A DNA stretch of 64,000 nucleotides from NCBI RefSeq assembly GCF_051200825.1, contig NZ_CP195158.1:2914001-2978000 (forward strand), in the 5' to 3' direction. Below are positions 8,265 to 16,423 of this stretch, one piece after another. Under the pieces are notes generated by a model. The model was not told where the DNA came from and ran no database searches. It was given only the letters and a program-made list of their open reading frames with translations. The DNA comes from Formosa sp030427735. Lineage in GTDB: Bacteria; Bacteroidota; Bacteroidia; Flavobacteriales; Flavobacteriaceae. Both the position numbers and the translations under genes were made by a program. How positions within the stretch are numbered: position 1 is the stretch's first letter; each line of letters begins with the position of its first letter.

Positions 8265-8905
8265 TGGACTTTTTACCCGAGCAATTAAGTAATTATATAG
8301 TAGAGCATACCGAAAACGAACCAGAATTACTTCAAAAATTAACCCGCGAAACGCATCAAAAGATTTTACAACCGCGTATGCTTAGCGGACATTATCAGGG
8401 GCGTATTTTAAGTATGATTTCTAAACTTGTAAACCCAAAAACCATTTTAGAAATAGGCACTTATACTGGCTACTCTGCTTTATGTATGGCCGAAGGTTTA
8501 CAAAAAGACGGCATTTTACACACAATAGATATAAATGAAGAACTCTACGATTTTCAGCGCAAGTATTTTGATGCTTCTATATATGGCCATCAAATCAAAC
8601 AACATTTGGGGCACGCTTTAGATATTATTCCGAGTCTTAACGAGCAATTCGATCTTATTTTTATGGATGCCGACAAAGAAAATTATATTGCATATTACCA
8701 TGCCATTATCGATAAATTAAACCCTGGCGGTATTATTTTATCGGACAATGTTCTTTGGAGCGGTAAAGTAATAGAGCCTGTAAACCCAAAAGATCTTGCC
8801 ACACAAGCGGTTTTGGAATATAATACACTTTTAAAAGAAGACAAGCGTTTAGAAACGGTTTTACTATCTGTAAGAGATGGCCTAACAATTAGCCGCAAAA
8901 AGTAA
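8264..8905 (+). CDS. Class I SAM-dependent O-methyltransferase (CCoAOMT-like)
   Basis: 213 residues with the SAM motif ILEIGTYTGYSALCMAEG (about 66-83), an acidic residue binding ribose in HTIDINEE, and the metal-site motif FMDADKENY, then DNVLWSGKV. These match the caffeoyl-CoA/catechol O-methyltransferase-like family, which methylates vicinal hydroxyls with a divalent metal. It is translationally coupled to the ACMSD gene. An ortho-aminophenol such as 3-hydroxyanthranilate or 3-hydroxykynurenine is a possible substrate, but this is inference. It ends two bases from convergent tatA. Confidence 0.88.
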   Translation: MDFLPEQLSNYIVEHTENEPELLQKLTRETHQKILQPRMLSGHYQGRILSMISKLVNPKTILEIGTYTGYSALCMAEGLQKDGILHTIDINEELYDFQRKYFDASIYGHQIKQHLGHALDIIPSLNEQFDLIFMDADKENYIAYYHAIIDKLNPGGIILSDNVLWSGKVIEPVNPKDLATQAVLEYNTLLKEDKRLETVLLSVRDGLTISRKK

Positions 8906-8907
8906 GT

Positions 8908-9180
8908 TTAAATTTTTCGTCTAACAGAACCTGTAAACTCTTCAAGATCGTCTTTAACCTGGTTAAGCTGGTCTTGAACATCTTTAGCGACAGAGGTATC
9001 TATACCCGATTTATCGGCACTCTTGGTGATTTCGTGCTTAATATCGTTAGTAGCATTTTTTATTTGGCTAATCCCTTTACCCAAACCACGTGCTATTTCT
9101 GGCACTTTATCTGCACCAAAAACCATAACTATTATAAATAGTATAAAAATTATTTCTGCACCGCTAATAAATAAAAACAT
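8908..9180 (-). CDS. tatA: Sec-independent translocase subunit TatA/E
   Basis: 90 residues: a short N-terminal membrane helix (about 3-20), the hinge FGADKVPEIARGLGK, then an amphipathic helix and a charged tail, which is the TatA/TatE layout. TatA oligomerises to form the pore of the twin-arginine pathway with TatC, which is not in the window. A clear Tat substrate is encoded at 41836. The promoter box TATATTTG is 20 bases upstream. Confidence 0.93.
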   Translation of the reverse strand: MFLFISGAEIIFILFIIVMVFGADKVPEIARGLGKGISQIKNATNDIKHEITKSADKSGIDTSVAKDVQDQLNQVKDDLEEFTGSVRRKI

Positions 9181-9199
9181 AAATTACTGTATATCGTTG

Positions 9200-9207
9200 C
9201 AAATATA
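9200..9207 (-). promoter_or_regulatory. -7 box of tatA
   Basis: CAAATATA on the + strand reads TATATTTG on the minus strand, a full TAnnTTTG match, 20 bases before the tatA ATG. No TTG at the ideal distance. Confidence 0.5.
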
Positions 9208-9232
9208 CTAAGTGTTTATTTACAAAAAACAA

Positions 9233-9258
9233 AAAGCCGACTTTTATAAGTCGGCTTT
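9233..9258 (-). terminator. Terminator of the M1 peptidase gene
   Basis: Perfect 11-bp stem AAAGCCGACTT (9233-9243) with AAGTCGGCTTT (9248-9258), loop of four. On the minus strand it is followed by a T-rich tract, just downstream of the peptidase stop. Confidence 0.8.
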
Positions 9259-9275
9259 AACATTAATTTTTCCTT

Positions 9276-11582
9276 TTAGTTTTTCGATTGTTCTTTAAAC
9301 GTATCGAATTCACTTTTTTGAACTTCTCTAGGCCAAGAGTTATTAGAAGTATCTATATCGGCAGTCTCCATTTTTGGATCTACTGTAATGCTTACAATTT
9401 CCTTATCGGAAGCAACAGATTTACTTACTTCTTTATCGTTCAGTCTCCAAATTTGAGCTGGATACGTTTCGGTTTTAGTGGTACCATCTGCAAATTTATA
9501 CTCTACAATAATTGGCATAACCAAACCACCTGGCTTTTCGAAAGTTACATTATAAAAATACTTTGGTTCTTTAAGTGTTTTACGCTCTTCCGGCGTAAAG
9601 TTATCCATCATGTATTCTTTTAATGTAGGCGAATTTTCTATAGCATTTCCGCTTTTCAAACTTTCTTTAAACTCTTCACTTCCTTCTTCTACCATATATA
9701 CTAGCGGAGGCAATTCGCTTACTTGCATACCGTATTGTTTTGCTAAGTTTTTGGTGTACTCGTTAATTTCTGAAGACACGTAGTATTTCTTAACATCTTT
9801 TACACCTATATCTACATAATCTGTAGTGTAAAACCAACCTCTCCAGTACCAATCTAAATCGAATGCCGAAGCATCTTCCATAGTTCTAAAGAAATCTTCT
9901 GGAGTTGGGTGTTTAAACATCCATCGGTTTGCATATTCTTTAAACGCATAATCGAACAACTCACGCCCCATTACGGTCTCTCTTAAAATATTTAAAGCTG
10001 TAGCAGGCTTACCGTAAGCATTGTTACCAAACTGATAGGTGTTTAATCCTTTAGTCATTATTGGCGCAATGAAATCTTGGTTGCCAGACATATAAGGAAT
10101 AATTTTTGGAGCAGGACCACGTCTTGAAGGGTATTCGGTTTCGCCAGCAGATAACACTTCTGGATATTGTTTACCAAAATCTTGCTCGGCAACATATTCT
10201 AAAAAGGTATTAAGTCCTTCGTCCATCCATGTCCATTGGCGCTCATCACTATTCACAATCATTGGGAAGAAGTTATGCCCAACTTCGTGAATAATTACGC
10301 TAATCATTCCAAATTTAACACGGTCGGAATACTTACCATCCTTATCAGGACGGCCATAGTTCCAACAAATCATAGGATATTCCATCCCTTGGTTTTTAGC
10401 ATGTACAGAAATGGCTTTATGGTATGGGTAATCGAAAGTCATACGTGAGTACGATTTTAAAGTTGCAGCAACAGCTTTTGTAGACCATTCTTCCCAAAGC
10501 GGGTTTCCTTCTTTAGGATACATAGACACTGCCATAACATCTTTATTACCAATTTTAACGGCCATCATGTCGTAAACGAACTTTCTAGATGTTGCAAATC
10601 CAAAATCACGTACATTTTTAGCATGCAATTTCCAAGTTTTCGTTTTAGTTGAAGCTGATTTCTCTGCAGCTTCAGCCTCTTTCTGGGTTACAATTATAAC
10701 TGGCTTGTCGTACGATTTTTTTGCTTGTTCGTAACGCTTCATCATCTCTTTAGTAAACACTTCTTTACGGTTTACTAACTCTCCAGTACCATCTAAAATA
10801 TGGTCGGCTGGCACAGTAATATTCACTTCAAAATCGCCAAACGGCAAGGCAAATTCATCGCGCCCCCAGAACTGAGAGTTTTGCCAACCTTCTACATCGT
10901 TATACACTGCCATTCTTGGATAAAACTGTGCAATTACATAGGCACGGTTTCCATCTTCTGGAAAATATTCGTAACCCGAACGTCCGCGACCTTCTACGTG
11001 ATTGTTTATATTATACCACCATTTGATAGAGAATGAAAATTTTTCGCCAGATTTTAAAGGTGTAGGCAATTCTACACGCATCATGGTTCTATTAATGGTA
11101 TGTGCTAAAGCATTTCCTTTGGTGTCTTTTACTTCTTCGATATTAAAACCACCATCGAAAGGTTCTTTCATATAATCAGAAACAAAACCAGCAGGCTGTT
11201 GTGCCTGAGAAACGCCACCACCTTCAATTAAAGGTGTTTTAGAATCTTTAGCACGCATATTTTGGTCTAACTGTACCCATAAATATTTTAAAACGTCTGG
11301 CGAATTGTTTGAATAGGTAATTGTTTCGAAACCAGATATTTTAGCATCTTTATCATCTAATGTGATGTCCATTTTATAATCTGCCTGTTGCTGATAATAG
11401 GCAGAACCAGGAGCTCCAGAAGCTGCTCTATACATATTTGGAGTAGAAAACTCGTCGTATAGCTGTTTAAACTTGTTGGTATTGGTATGCCCTGGTTGGC
11501 GTTCTGGCTTAGGCTGCTCCTGAGCCAGAGTACTGGCCGAAATGAAAACAGCCGAAAGAAAAAGATACTTTAGTTTTTTCAT
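9276..11582 (-). CDS. M1-family metallopeptidase, exported
   Basis: 768 residues with a Sec signal peptide (MKKLKYLFLSAVFISASTLAQ). The zinc site HEVGHN is near residue 430, with the third ligand Glu in WTWMDEGLNTFLEY, matching HExxH-x18-E of M1 aminopeptidases; GMEYP stands in for the substrate-binding GAMEN motif. The domains in front are the beta-rich N-terminal saddle. It is probably a periplasmic or surface peptidase that takes up peptides. It sits downstream of a DUF6702 gene, a recurring flavobacterial pair, and has its own terminator. Confidence 0.9.
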   Translation of the reverse strand: MKKLKYLFLSAVFISASTLAQEQPKPERQPGHTNTNKFKQLYDEFSTPNMYRAASGAPGSAYYQQQADYKMDITLDDKDAKISGFETITYSNNSPDVLKYLWVQLDQNMRAKDSKTPLIEGGGVSQAQQPAGFVSDYMKEPFDGGFNIEEVKDTKGNALAHTINRTMMRVELPTPLKSGEKFSFSIKWWYNINNHVEGRGRSGYEYFPEDGNRAYVIAQFYPRMAVYNDVEGWQNSQFWGRDEFALPFGDFEVNITVPADHILDGTGELVNRKEVFTKEMMKRYEQAKKSYDKPVIIVTQKEAEAAEKSASTKTKTWKLHAKNVRDFGFATSRKFVYDMMAVKIGNKDVMAVSMYPKEGNPLWEEWSTKAVAATLKSYSRMTFDYPYHKAISVHAKNQGMEYPMICWNYGRPDKDGKYSDRVKFGMISVIIHEVGHNFFPMIVNSDERQWTWMDEGLNTFLEYVAEQDFGKQYPEVLSAGETEYPSRRGPAPKIIPYMSGNQDFIAPIMTKGLNTYQFGNNAYGKPATALNILRETVMGRELFDYAFKEYANRWMFKHPTPEDFFRTMEDASAFDLDWYWRGWFYTTDYVDIGVKDVKKYYVSSEINEYTKNLAKQYGMQVSELPPLVYMVEEGSEEFKESLKSGNAIENSPTLKEYMMDNFTPEERKTLKEPKYFYNVTFEKPGGLVMPIIVEYKFADGTTKTETYPAQIWRLNDKEVSKSVASDKEIVSITVDPKMETADIDTSNNSWPREVQKSEFDTFKEQSKN

Positions 11583-11642
11583 ATTTAATTGTGTTACTAT
11601 AAGGGGTGAAAATTAATATTTTTATGATTTTTTAAGGGCAAT

Positions 11643-12143
11643 TCAATTAAACTTTAACAATCCTTTATCATTCTGATAGGTTAAAATTAGACTTTTTTTA
11701 TTACCACCTACCTTTACTCTAACGATATTTTGTTGTTCGGGGTAAACATCCATTAGCACCTGATTTGATATCTGGAAGGATTTTATGGTGTTTACATTTA
11801 AAATTTCTATAAAACAAATAGCTAAATCGTCATCGTATTGCTTTCCTAAAACTTTTAACTGCACAGGCGCGCCATTAATTTCTATGCGCATTTTTTCCTG
11901 CAAGTACTTTGCTAGATAAAAATCGACTTCGGAAGACTCGTTTTTACCCAACCTTAACGTATTATCGAATCTTTGGCGCATGAGCTTTTCTAAATCGTCT
12001 ATAAAAATACGACTGATAATTTGCACCGATTGTTCTTTTTCTACAAAATCAATTTCTGTAATGCTAACATAATATTTATGAGGCACAGCAAATGCCATTA
12101 CAGAAAAAACAACTACTAGAAAAAGATAGTTAAGTTGCTTCAT
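11643..12143 (-). CDS. DUF6702-like exported protein
   Basis: 166 residues beginning with a signal peptide (about 1-20, VFSVMAFAVP). The opening YYVSITEIDFVEKEQSVQIISRIFIDDLE block resembles DUF6702 proteins that accompany M1 peptidases in Flavobacteriia. No catalytic motif is visible. It is 60 bases upstream of the M1 gene and likely cotranscribed from a strong promoter at 12161-12190. Function unknown; family call is from memory. Confidence 0.6.
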   Translation of the reverse strand: MKQLNYLFLVVVFSVMAFAVPHKYYVSITEIDFVEKEQSVQIISRIFIDDLEKLMRQRFDNTLRLGKNESSEVDFYLAKYLQEKMRIEINGAPVQLKVLGKQYDDDLAICFIEILNVNTIKSFQISNQVLMDVYPEQQNIVRVKVGGNKKSLILTYQNDKGLLKFN

Positions 12144-12160
12144 AAACTCGTGTTATCTCG

Positions 12161-12190
12161 CAAATGTAGTGATTTTACAGACTTTACAAA
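12161..12190 (-). promoter_or_regulatory. Promoter of the DUF6702-M1 peptidase unit
   Basis: On the minus strand TTTG (12187-12190) is followed after 18 bases by TACATTTG (12161-12168), close to the Bacteroidota TTTG-N19-TAnnTTTG consensus. The start codon is 17 bases downstream. Confidence 0.7.
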
Positions 12191-12204
12191 GATTTAGCTA
12201 TAAT

Positions 12205-12975
12205 TTAATCTGATTTTAGATTAGCTCGATATTGCTGATATTTTTCGTTTAAAAATTGAAGTACTTCAACATCGCTTTTATCCTTACAGCGCTTATTAAA
12301 ATTGGGGTCGTCTGCACAGAAGTACAAAAAATCCATTCTACGAGACTCATCTAACGGATGTTCGCTAAAAAAATCGTGGGACAAGCGTGTTTTTATACGA
12401 TGGATTAAATCGTCTCGACGTTCTAAATCTATATGATGCCTTAACATTTTAGTTCGCCCAGATATACCATTTAGTATAGGGTTTAAAGGCACTATACCCC
12501 CGCCTGTTGTCGCTTCGTGCAAGCGCCGTTCGGCCTGAGTTTTTTGTTTACCTGTATACCCAGGAATACCCACATCGTAAAAATTAATTTCGGGTTCGGC
12601 AGTAGAATTCTGTACATCTAGCAACAAATTCCCAGTTAAAACCTTACCTACCAACACCTCGTTTAACACATTTACTTCTTCATTTAAATCCACATGCATC
12701 GTTTTACTGTTTAACGTAGCAACATCAATAACAATTGTTTTGGTGGTGTACTGCAAGGCACTAAACTCAATAGTGTCGTTAAGTTTGGCTTCAACCGTAA
12801 ACTGCCCCTTGGCGTTTGTTATGGTAAAGCGTTTAGAGGTTTTATTTATAACGTGAATGTTTTCGATATCGTCTTGACCAGAAACAGTACCTTTTATTTC
12901 GGTATGTTGCGCATGCAATACTGTAGAAATACAACATATTCCCGAAAATAGCATTACGTTTTTAAGATGAAACAC
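12205..12975 (-). CDS. CarboxypepD_reg-like exported protein (paralogue A)
   Basis: 256 residues with a signal peptide ending in VLHAQ. Residues about 25-110 form a carboxypeptidase-regulatory-like beta domain (IKGTVSGQDDIENIHVINKTSK, DTIEFSALQYTTKTI) as found at the N-terminus of TonB-dependent receptors, but no receptor barrel follows. The C-terminal half is predicted helical and charged. It is one base downstream of a paralogue with the same layout. Function unknown; possibly an outer-membrane-associated accessory protein. Confidence 0.75.
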   Translation of the reverse strand: MFHLKNVMLFSGICCISTVLHAQHTEIKGTVSGQDDIENIHVINKTSKRFTITNAKGQFTVEAKLNDTIEFSALQYTTKTIVIDVATLNSKTMHVDLNEEVNVLNEVLVGKVLTGNLLLDVQNSTAEPEINFYDVGIPGYTGKQKTQAERRLHEATTGGGIVPLNPILNGISGRTKMLRHHIDLERRDDLIHRIKTRLSHDFFSEHPLDESRRMDFLYFCADDPNFNKRCKDKSDVEVLQFLNEKYQQYRANLKSD

Positions 12976-12976
12976 C

Positions 12977-13771
12977 TTATTGATTTAAAAATATTTTACT
13001 TTGCTCTGACAGGTATTCTAACAAATCGAGTTCCTTGCCAGACTCGTACAATTCGGGATCTACCCCCTTAGCATCGATATAATTAATAAATTCATCGACT
13101 CTATTTCCTGGAATATCAAAATTATCTGCAATAAAAGTTTGCGAATATACACCACGTATACCTAAACTTTTATCGGTATCTTTAATCGCTTTCGCCTGAC
13201 GGCTTTCTTTAGTTCCAAAAAGAGGTTTTATAAGCCAATTGGTAATTTTAACCAAATCGGTACCATTATAAAATTCGCCTTGGCGCATGATGGTGTTATC
13301 TACTTTTGAGTGATAATCGTCTGCAAATTCATAAGCTGTAATATCGCCAAATGCCATGTTAATAGAGCTAAGATCAGGACTAAAGGTTTTTATTTTTTCT
13401 AAATCTTCATGCAACACACCCGACAATCCGTAAGGGAATATTACAACCTCATTTAAACGATTAACGTGTTCTACTAAAAAAACGGTTAATTGCTGAGATT
13501 TTATAACATCTTCATCTATTTTAATTTTAATGGTTTCGAATTGCAGTGCGTGAAATTCAATTTCGTCGAGCAGCCTAACCTGAATCTCGAAATACCCATT
13601 TTCATCTGTAACCGTACCAATATTTGAAGACGTATTGTAAACTGTTACACCTTCGATATCGCTGGTATTTACAACTACAATATTCCCCTTAACGAGAACA
13701 CGATCTAGGTTTTGCGCCTTAATTACTGGCACAGCTATTATAAAAATGATAAAGAGTAAAAAGTGTTTCAT
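12977..13771 (-). CDS. CarboxypepD_reg-like exported protein (paralogue B)
   Basis: 264 residues: signal peptide (MKHFLLFIIFIIAVPVIKAQ), then a carboxypeptidase-regulatory-like domain (VKGNIVVVNTSDIEGVTVYN, DEIEFHALQFETIKIKI), then a helical C-terminal half unlike known enzymes. It shares order and several short blocks with the next gene (NEVV or NEVLVG after the domain, and a final EYLSEQ or FLNEKYQQY), so the two likely arose by duplication. Divergent from pepE. Confidence 0.75.
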   Translation of the reverse strand: MKHFLLFIIFIIAVPVIKAQNLDRVLVKGNIVVVNTSDIEGVTVYNTSSNIGTVTDENGYFEIQVRLLDEIEFHALQFETIKIKIDEDVIKSQQLTVFLVEHVNRLNEVVIFPYGLSGVLHEDLEKIKTFSPDLSSINMAFGDITAYEFADDYHSKVDNTIMRQGEFYNGTDLVKITNWLIKPLFGTKESRQAKAIKDTDKSLGIRGVYSQTFIADNFDIPGNRVDEFINYIDAKGVDPELYESGKELDLLEYLSEQSKIFLNQ

Positions 13772-13883
13772 AAAAATTCTATTTGCAATAAAGTTAGTTA
13801 CTTCGTGTCTTAAGTAATTGTTAGCATCATTTAAATTTTTGTTAAAAGGAGCTATTATATAAATTTACAACAAATATCTGACG

Positions 13884-14591
13884 ATGAAAAACATGATTAT
13901 AGCAAGCACCTCTACACTTTTTGGGGGTGATTATTTAGATTACCTGTTAAACGATCTTGAAATACTTTTTAAACAGGCTAAAACCATTTTGTTTATACCT
14001 TATGCAAGACCCGGTGGTATTAGCCATGATGCGTATACCGATAAGGCAACGGTTGCGTTTGCAAAAATTAATAAAACTGTTAAAGGCATCCATTCCTTCG
14101 ATTCGCCTGCTGAAGCTATAAATCAGGCCGAAGCTATTTTTGTAGGTGGCGGAAACACTTTTGTTTTAGTAAACCAGCTCTATCAAAACAACCTCATTAC
14201 ACCTTTACAGGAACAGGTAAAAAAAGGCACTCCGTATTTAGGAACCAGCGCAGGAAGTAATATTTGTGGCTTAACTATGAATACAACTAACGATATGCCC
14301 ATAGTAAGGCCACCTAGTTTTAAGACTTTGGGATTAGTGCCTTTCAATATCAATCCGCATTATTTAGATGCAGACAAAAACAGCAAACATATGGGGGAGA
14401 CCCGAGAAACACGGATTAACGAATTTCATTGCTACAACACCCAACCTGTGGTTGGTTTGCGAGAAGGAAGTTGGATTGCTGTTAATGGGCAGGAACTCAC
14501 CTTAAAAGGGCAACTTAACGCCCGTATTTTTGAACAGAATAAAACCGCGTACGAGTTAGAATCTGGCAATACACTTAACTATTTAACATAA
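13884..14591 (+). CDS. pepE: Alpha-aspartyl dipeptidase (peptidase E, S51)
   Basis: 235 residues, the normal PepE length. The nucleophile is S122 in GTSAGSN, the family's GxSAG elbow, with GGGNTFVL before it and a later His in the C-terminal half (NPHYLD). PepE hydrolyses Asp-X dipeptides in the cytoplasm without a metal. It stands alone on the + strand and ends at a bidirectional hairpin shared with a tRNA gene. Confidence 0.93.
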   Translation: MKNMIIASTSTLFGGDYLDYLLNDLEILFKQAKTILFIPYARPGGISHDAYTDKATVAFAKINKTVKGIHSFDSPAEAINQAEAIFVGGGNTFVLVNQLYQNNLITPLQEQVKKGTPYLGTSAGSNICGLTMNTTNDMPIVRPPSFKTLGLVPFNINPHYLDADKNSKHMGETRETRINEFHCYNTQPVVGLREGSWIAVNGQELTLKGQLNARIFEQNKTAYELESGNTLNYLT

Positions 14592-14592
14592 A

Positions 14593-14624
14593 AAAAGAGC
14601 TTCATAAAACTATGAAGCTCTTTT
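14593..14624. terminator. Bidirectional terminator between pepE and tRNA-Gly
   Basis: Perfect 14-bp stem AAAAGAGCTTCATA (14593-14606) with 14611-14624, loop AAAC. It has A tracts before and T tracts after, so it can serve pepE on + and the tRNA on minus, ending one base from the tRNA 3' end. Confidence 0.85.
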
Positions 14625-14625
14625 G

Positions 14626-14698
14626 AGCGGGAGACCGGGTTCGAACCGGCGACATTCAGCTTGGAAGGCTGACGCTCTACCAACTGAGCTACTCCCGC
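14626..14698 (-). tRNA. tRNA-Gly (anticodon UCC)
   Basis: 73 bases on the minus strand. The acceptor stem GCGGGAG pairs with CTCCCGC, the discriminator is T, and CCA is not encoded. The D arm contains AGCTCAGTTGGTAGAGC, the anticodon stem TCAGC/GCTGA holds the loop CTTCCAA (anticodon TCC at 14663-14665), and the T arm contains GGTTCGAACCC. It reads GGA and probably other GGN codons. Confidence 0.97.
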
Positions 14699-14709
14699 AT
14701 TAGCGGTGG

Positions 14710-14741
14710 CAAATATACACAAACTTCTAATTAGTTTGCAA
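14710..14741 (-). promoter_or_regulatory. Promoter of tRNA-Gly
   Basis: On the minus strand TTG (14739-14741) and TATATTTG (14710-14717) are 21 bases apart. The -7 box ends 11 bases before the tRNA 5' end. Confidence 0.6.
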
Positions 14742-14748
14742 GAAAAAT

Positions 14749-15177
14749 TTATATTTTTTTCAAAAAATGATAGCCTAATATTTCAAAGCCTTCATTGTAA
14801 TAAAATTTATGAGAGGCATAATTTTGCACGTAAGTATTTAACTCTGCACCTTCGCAACCTTTAGCTTTAGCATAAGCATAAATCCAATTAAAAAGTTGCT
14901 TCCCTAAACCTTTATTTCTGTACAAATCATCTATATATACATGGTCTACCTCTACACTTTTCCCTATATAATGTCTGGTAGAAAACCATAAACCACAAAT
15001 GCCTATAAGGCTTTCTGCATCAAAAACACCAACACACTCGTAATTCTGACTAAACATTTCCGAAAAACGTTGGGTTAACACGGCATCGGAAAATTTATTA
15101 TTGGTAAACTTTTGCATTAACGGAATAATCTCTGGAAGGTATTGAGACGATACGGTTTTAAACGTTATATTTTGCAT
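14749..15177 (-). CDS. GNAT-family N-acetyltransferase
   Basis: About 142 residues from the ATG giving MQNITFK; in-frame ATGs at 15186 and 15201 would add three or eight residues. The acetyl-CoA motif A is VDHVYIDDLYRNKGLGKQLF (R/Q-x-x-G-x-G/A type), followed by YVQNYASHKFYYNEGFEILG, typical of motif B. The substrate cannot be told. Separated from the tRNA by 50 bases. Confidence 0.85.
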   Translation of the reverse strand: MQNITFKTVSSQYLPEIIPLMQKFTNNKFSDAVLTQRFSEMFSQNYECVGVFDAESLIGICGLWFSTRHYIGKSVEVDHVYIDDLYRNKGLGKQLFNWIYAYAKAKGCEGAELNTYVQNYASHKFYYNEGFEILGYHFLKKI

Positions 15178-15240
15178 GAAGATCATTTTAAGAGGCTGCA
15201 AAAATACAACAGATTAAGCTTTACAAAATCACAAAAAACA

Positions 15241-15276
15241 AAAAAATGCCTTAAGAAATTTCTTAAGGCATTTTTT
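15241..15276 (-). terminator. Terminator of the outer-membrane protein gene
   Basis: Perfect palindrome with 18-base arms (15241-15258 AAAAAATGCCTTAAGAAA and its complement to 15276), followed on the minus strand by more T residues. Confidence 0.85.
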
Positions 15277-15298
15277 TATATTATTTAAGTGTACTCTA

Positions 15299-15730
15299 TT
15301 ATAACTTCATGGTTACACCAAGACCTGGTGATAACCCAGAAACGTTTCCGCCTGCAAATTCTAAATATACACCCCATTTATCGTTCCAAAACCAACGTCC
15401 GCCTATTTGTAATCCAAAGTCAAGATCACTATCATCATGTCCGTTACCCATATACACCGCGTAACCAACATTAGCACCACCATATACATCCCACGCAGGC
15501 GCAGTAAGCCCGAATAAATTATCGAAATAATAATTCGCTTTCACCCCTAAGTTTAACCAATCGAAATCTAAACTGGTACCAGCTCCTGGAGCAATAGTAA
15601 TGTCTTTATGAACAGGGATTTCGTAATTTACACCTACGAGTCCAAAATTCAACTCTTTTCTTGCTTGACCGAAAACACTTGCAGCACTACAGAATAATGC
15701 AAAAACAAATAGTAAAGTTATTTTTTTCAT
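15299..15730 (-). CDS. Small outer-membrane beta-barrel-like protein
   Basis: 143 residues with a signal peptide (MKKITLLFVFALFCSAASVFGQ). The mature part alternates polar and hydrophobic residues with glycine and aromatic pairs (GVKANYYF, YGGANVGYAVY, GLQIGGRWFW, YLEFAGGNVSGL) and ends in a strand finishing with Leu, as expected for an eight-stranded barrel. Function unknown. It has its own terminator and a -7 box upstream. Confidence 0.7.
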   Translation of the reverse strand: MKKITLLFVFALFCSAASVFGQARKELNFGLVGVNYEIPVHKDITIAPGAGTSLDFDWLNLGVKANYYFDNLFGLTAPAWDVYGGANVGYAVYMGNGHDDSDLDFGLQIGGRWFWNDKWGVYLEFAGGNVSGLSPGLGVTMKL

Positions 15731-15754
15731 AATTTATTGTTAATAAGTTTAAGA

Positions 15755-15762
15755 CAAATGTA
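15755..15762 (-). promoter_or_regulatory. -7 box of the beta-barrel gene
   Basis: TACATTTG on the minus strand matches TAnnTTTG, 25 bases upstream of the ATG. No good -33 element. Confidence 0.45.
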
Positions 15763-15929
15763 ATTATATTTTTTCAATTAAAATGACTCAAACCAGTAAA
15801 TGCTTAATGGTTTTCCTTCAACAACTACTTAATTACTCACAAAAAAACTACAGAATTATCTCATAAACCCCTCATTATTCAGACCTTCTATTCTTGTTTT
15901 TTGAATCTTTAAATTACACCTAAATTAAT

Positions 15930-15937
15930 TACCTTTG
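15930..15937 (+). promoter_or_regulatory. -7 box of smpB
   Basis: TACCTTTG, a full TAnnTTTG match, ends only seven bases before the smpB ATG, implying a very short leader. No -33 TTG at the ideal spacing. Confidence 0.45.
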
Positions 15938-15944
15938 AAGCCTT

Positions 15945-16403
15945 ATGCAAAAAAAGATAAACATACAAAATAAGAAAGCTCGATTTTTATACGAAATTCT
16001 AGACAAATACACTGCTGGCATTGTACTCTCTGGAACCGAGATTAAATCTATAAGAAATAGTAAGGCATCGATTGCCGAAAGCTTTTGCGAATTTAACGAT
16101 CGTGGCGAGTTATTTGTGGTTAACATGACAGTTGAAGAGTATAAGTTTGGTACCCATTACAACCACAGACCTAAAGCCGAACGCAAATTATTACTTAATA
16201 AACGAGAATTAAAAAAACTCGAAAAGGAAGTTAAAAACAGTGGTTTAACCATAGTGCCACTAAAACTGTTTATTAACGACAAAGGCTTTGCTAAACTAGA
16301 TATAGCCTTAGCTCGCGGTAAAAAACTTTACGATAAACGCGAAACCATAAAAGATCGCGACAACAAACGTAATTTAGATCGCGTTAAAAAGATTTACAAA
16401 TAA
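15945..16403 (+). CDS. smpB: SsrA-binding protein SmpB
   Basis: 152 residues. The RNA-binding core is typical: KKARFLYEILDKYTAGIVLSGTEIKSIR, then AESFCEF and NYNHRPKAERKLLLNKRELKKL, with the basic C-terminal tail KRETIKDRDNKRNLDR that enters the decoding site. It binds tmRNA and rescues stalled ribosomes. tmRNA itself is not in the window. The gene is 20 bases before the M61 gene. Confidence 0.97.
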   Translation: MQKKINIQNKKARFLYEILDKYTAGIVLSGTEIKSIRNSKASIAESFCEFNDRGELFVVNMTVEEYKFGTHYNHRPKAERKLLLNKRELKKLEKEVKNSGLTIVPLKLFINDKGFAKLDIALARGKKLYDKRETIKDRDNKRNLDRVKKIYK

Positions 16404-16423
16404 AAGGTATACTCTCTAAAACT

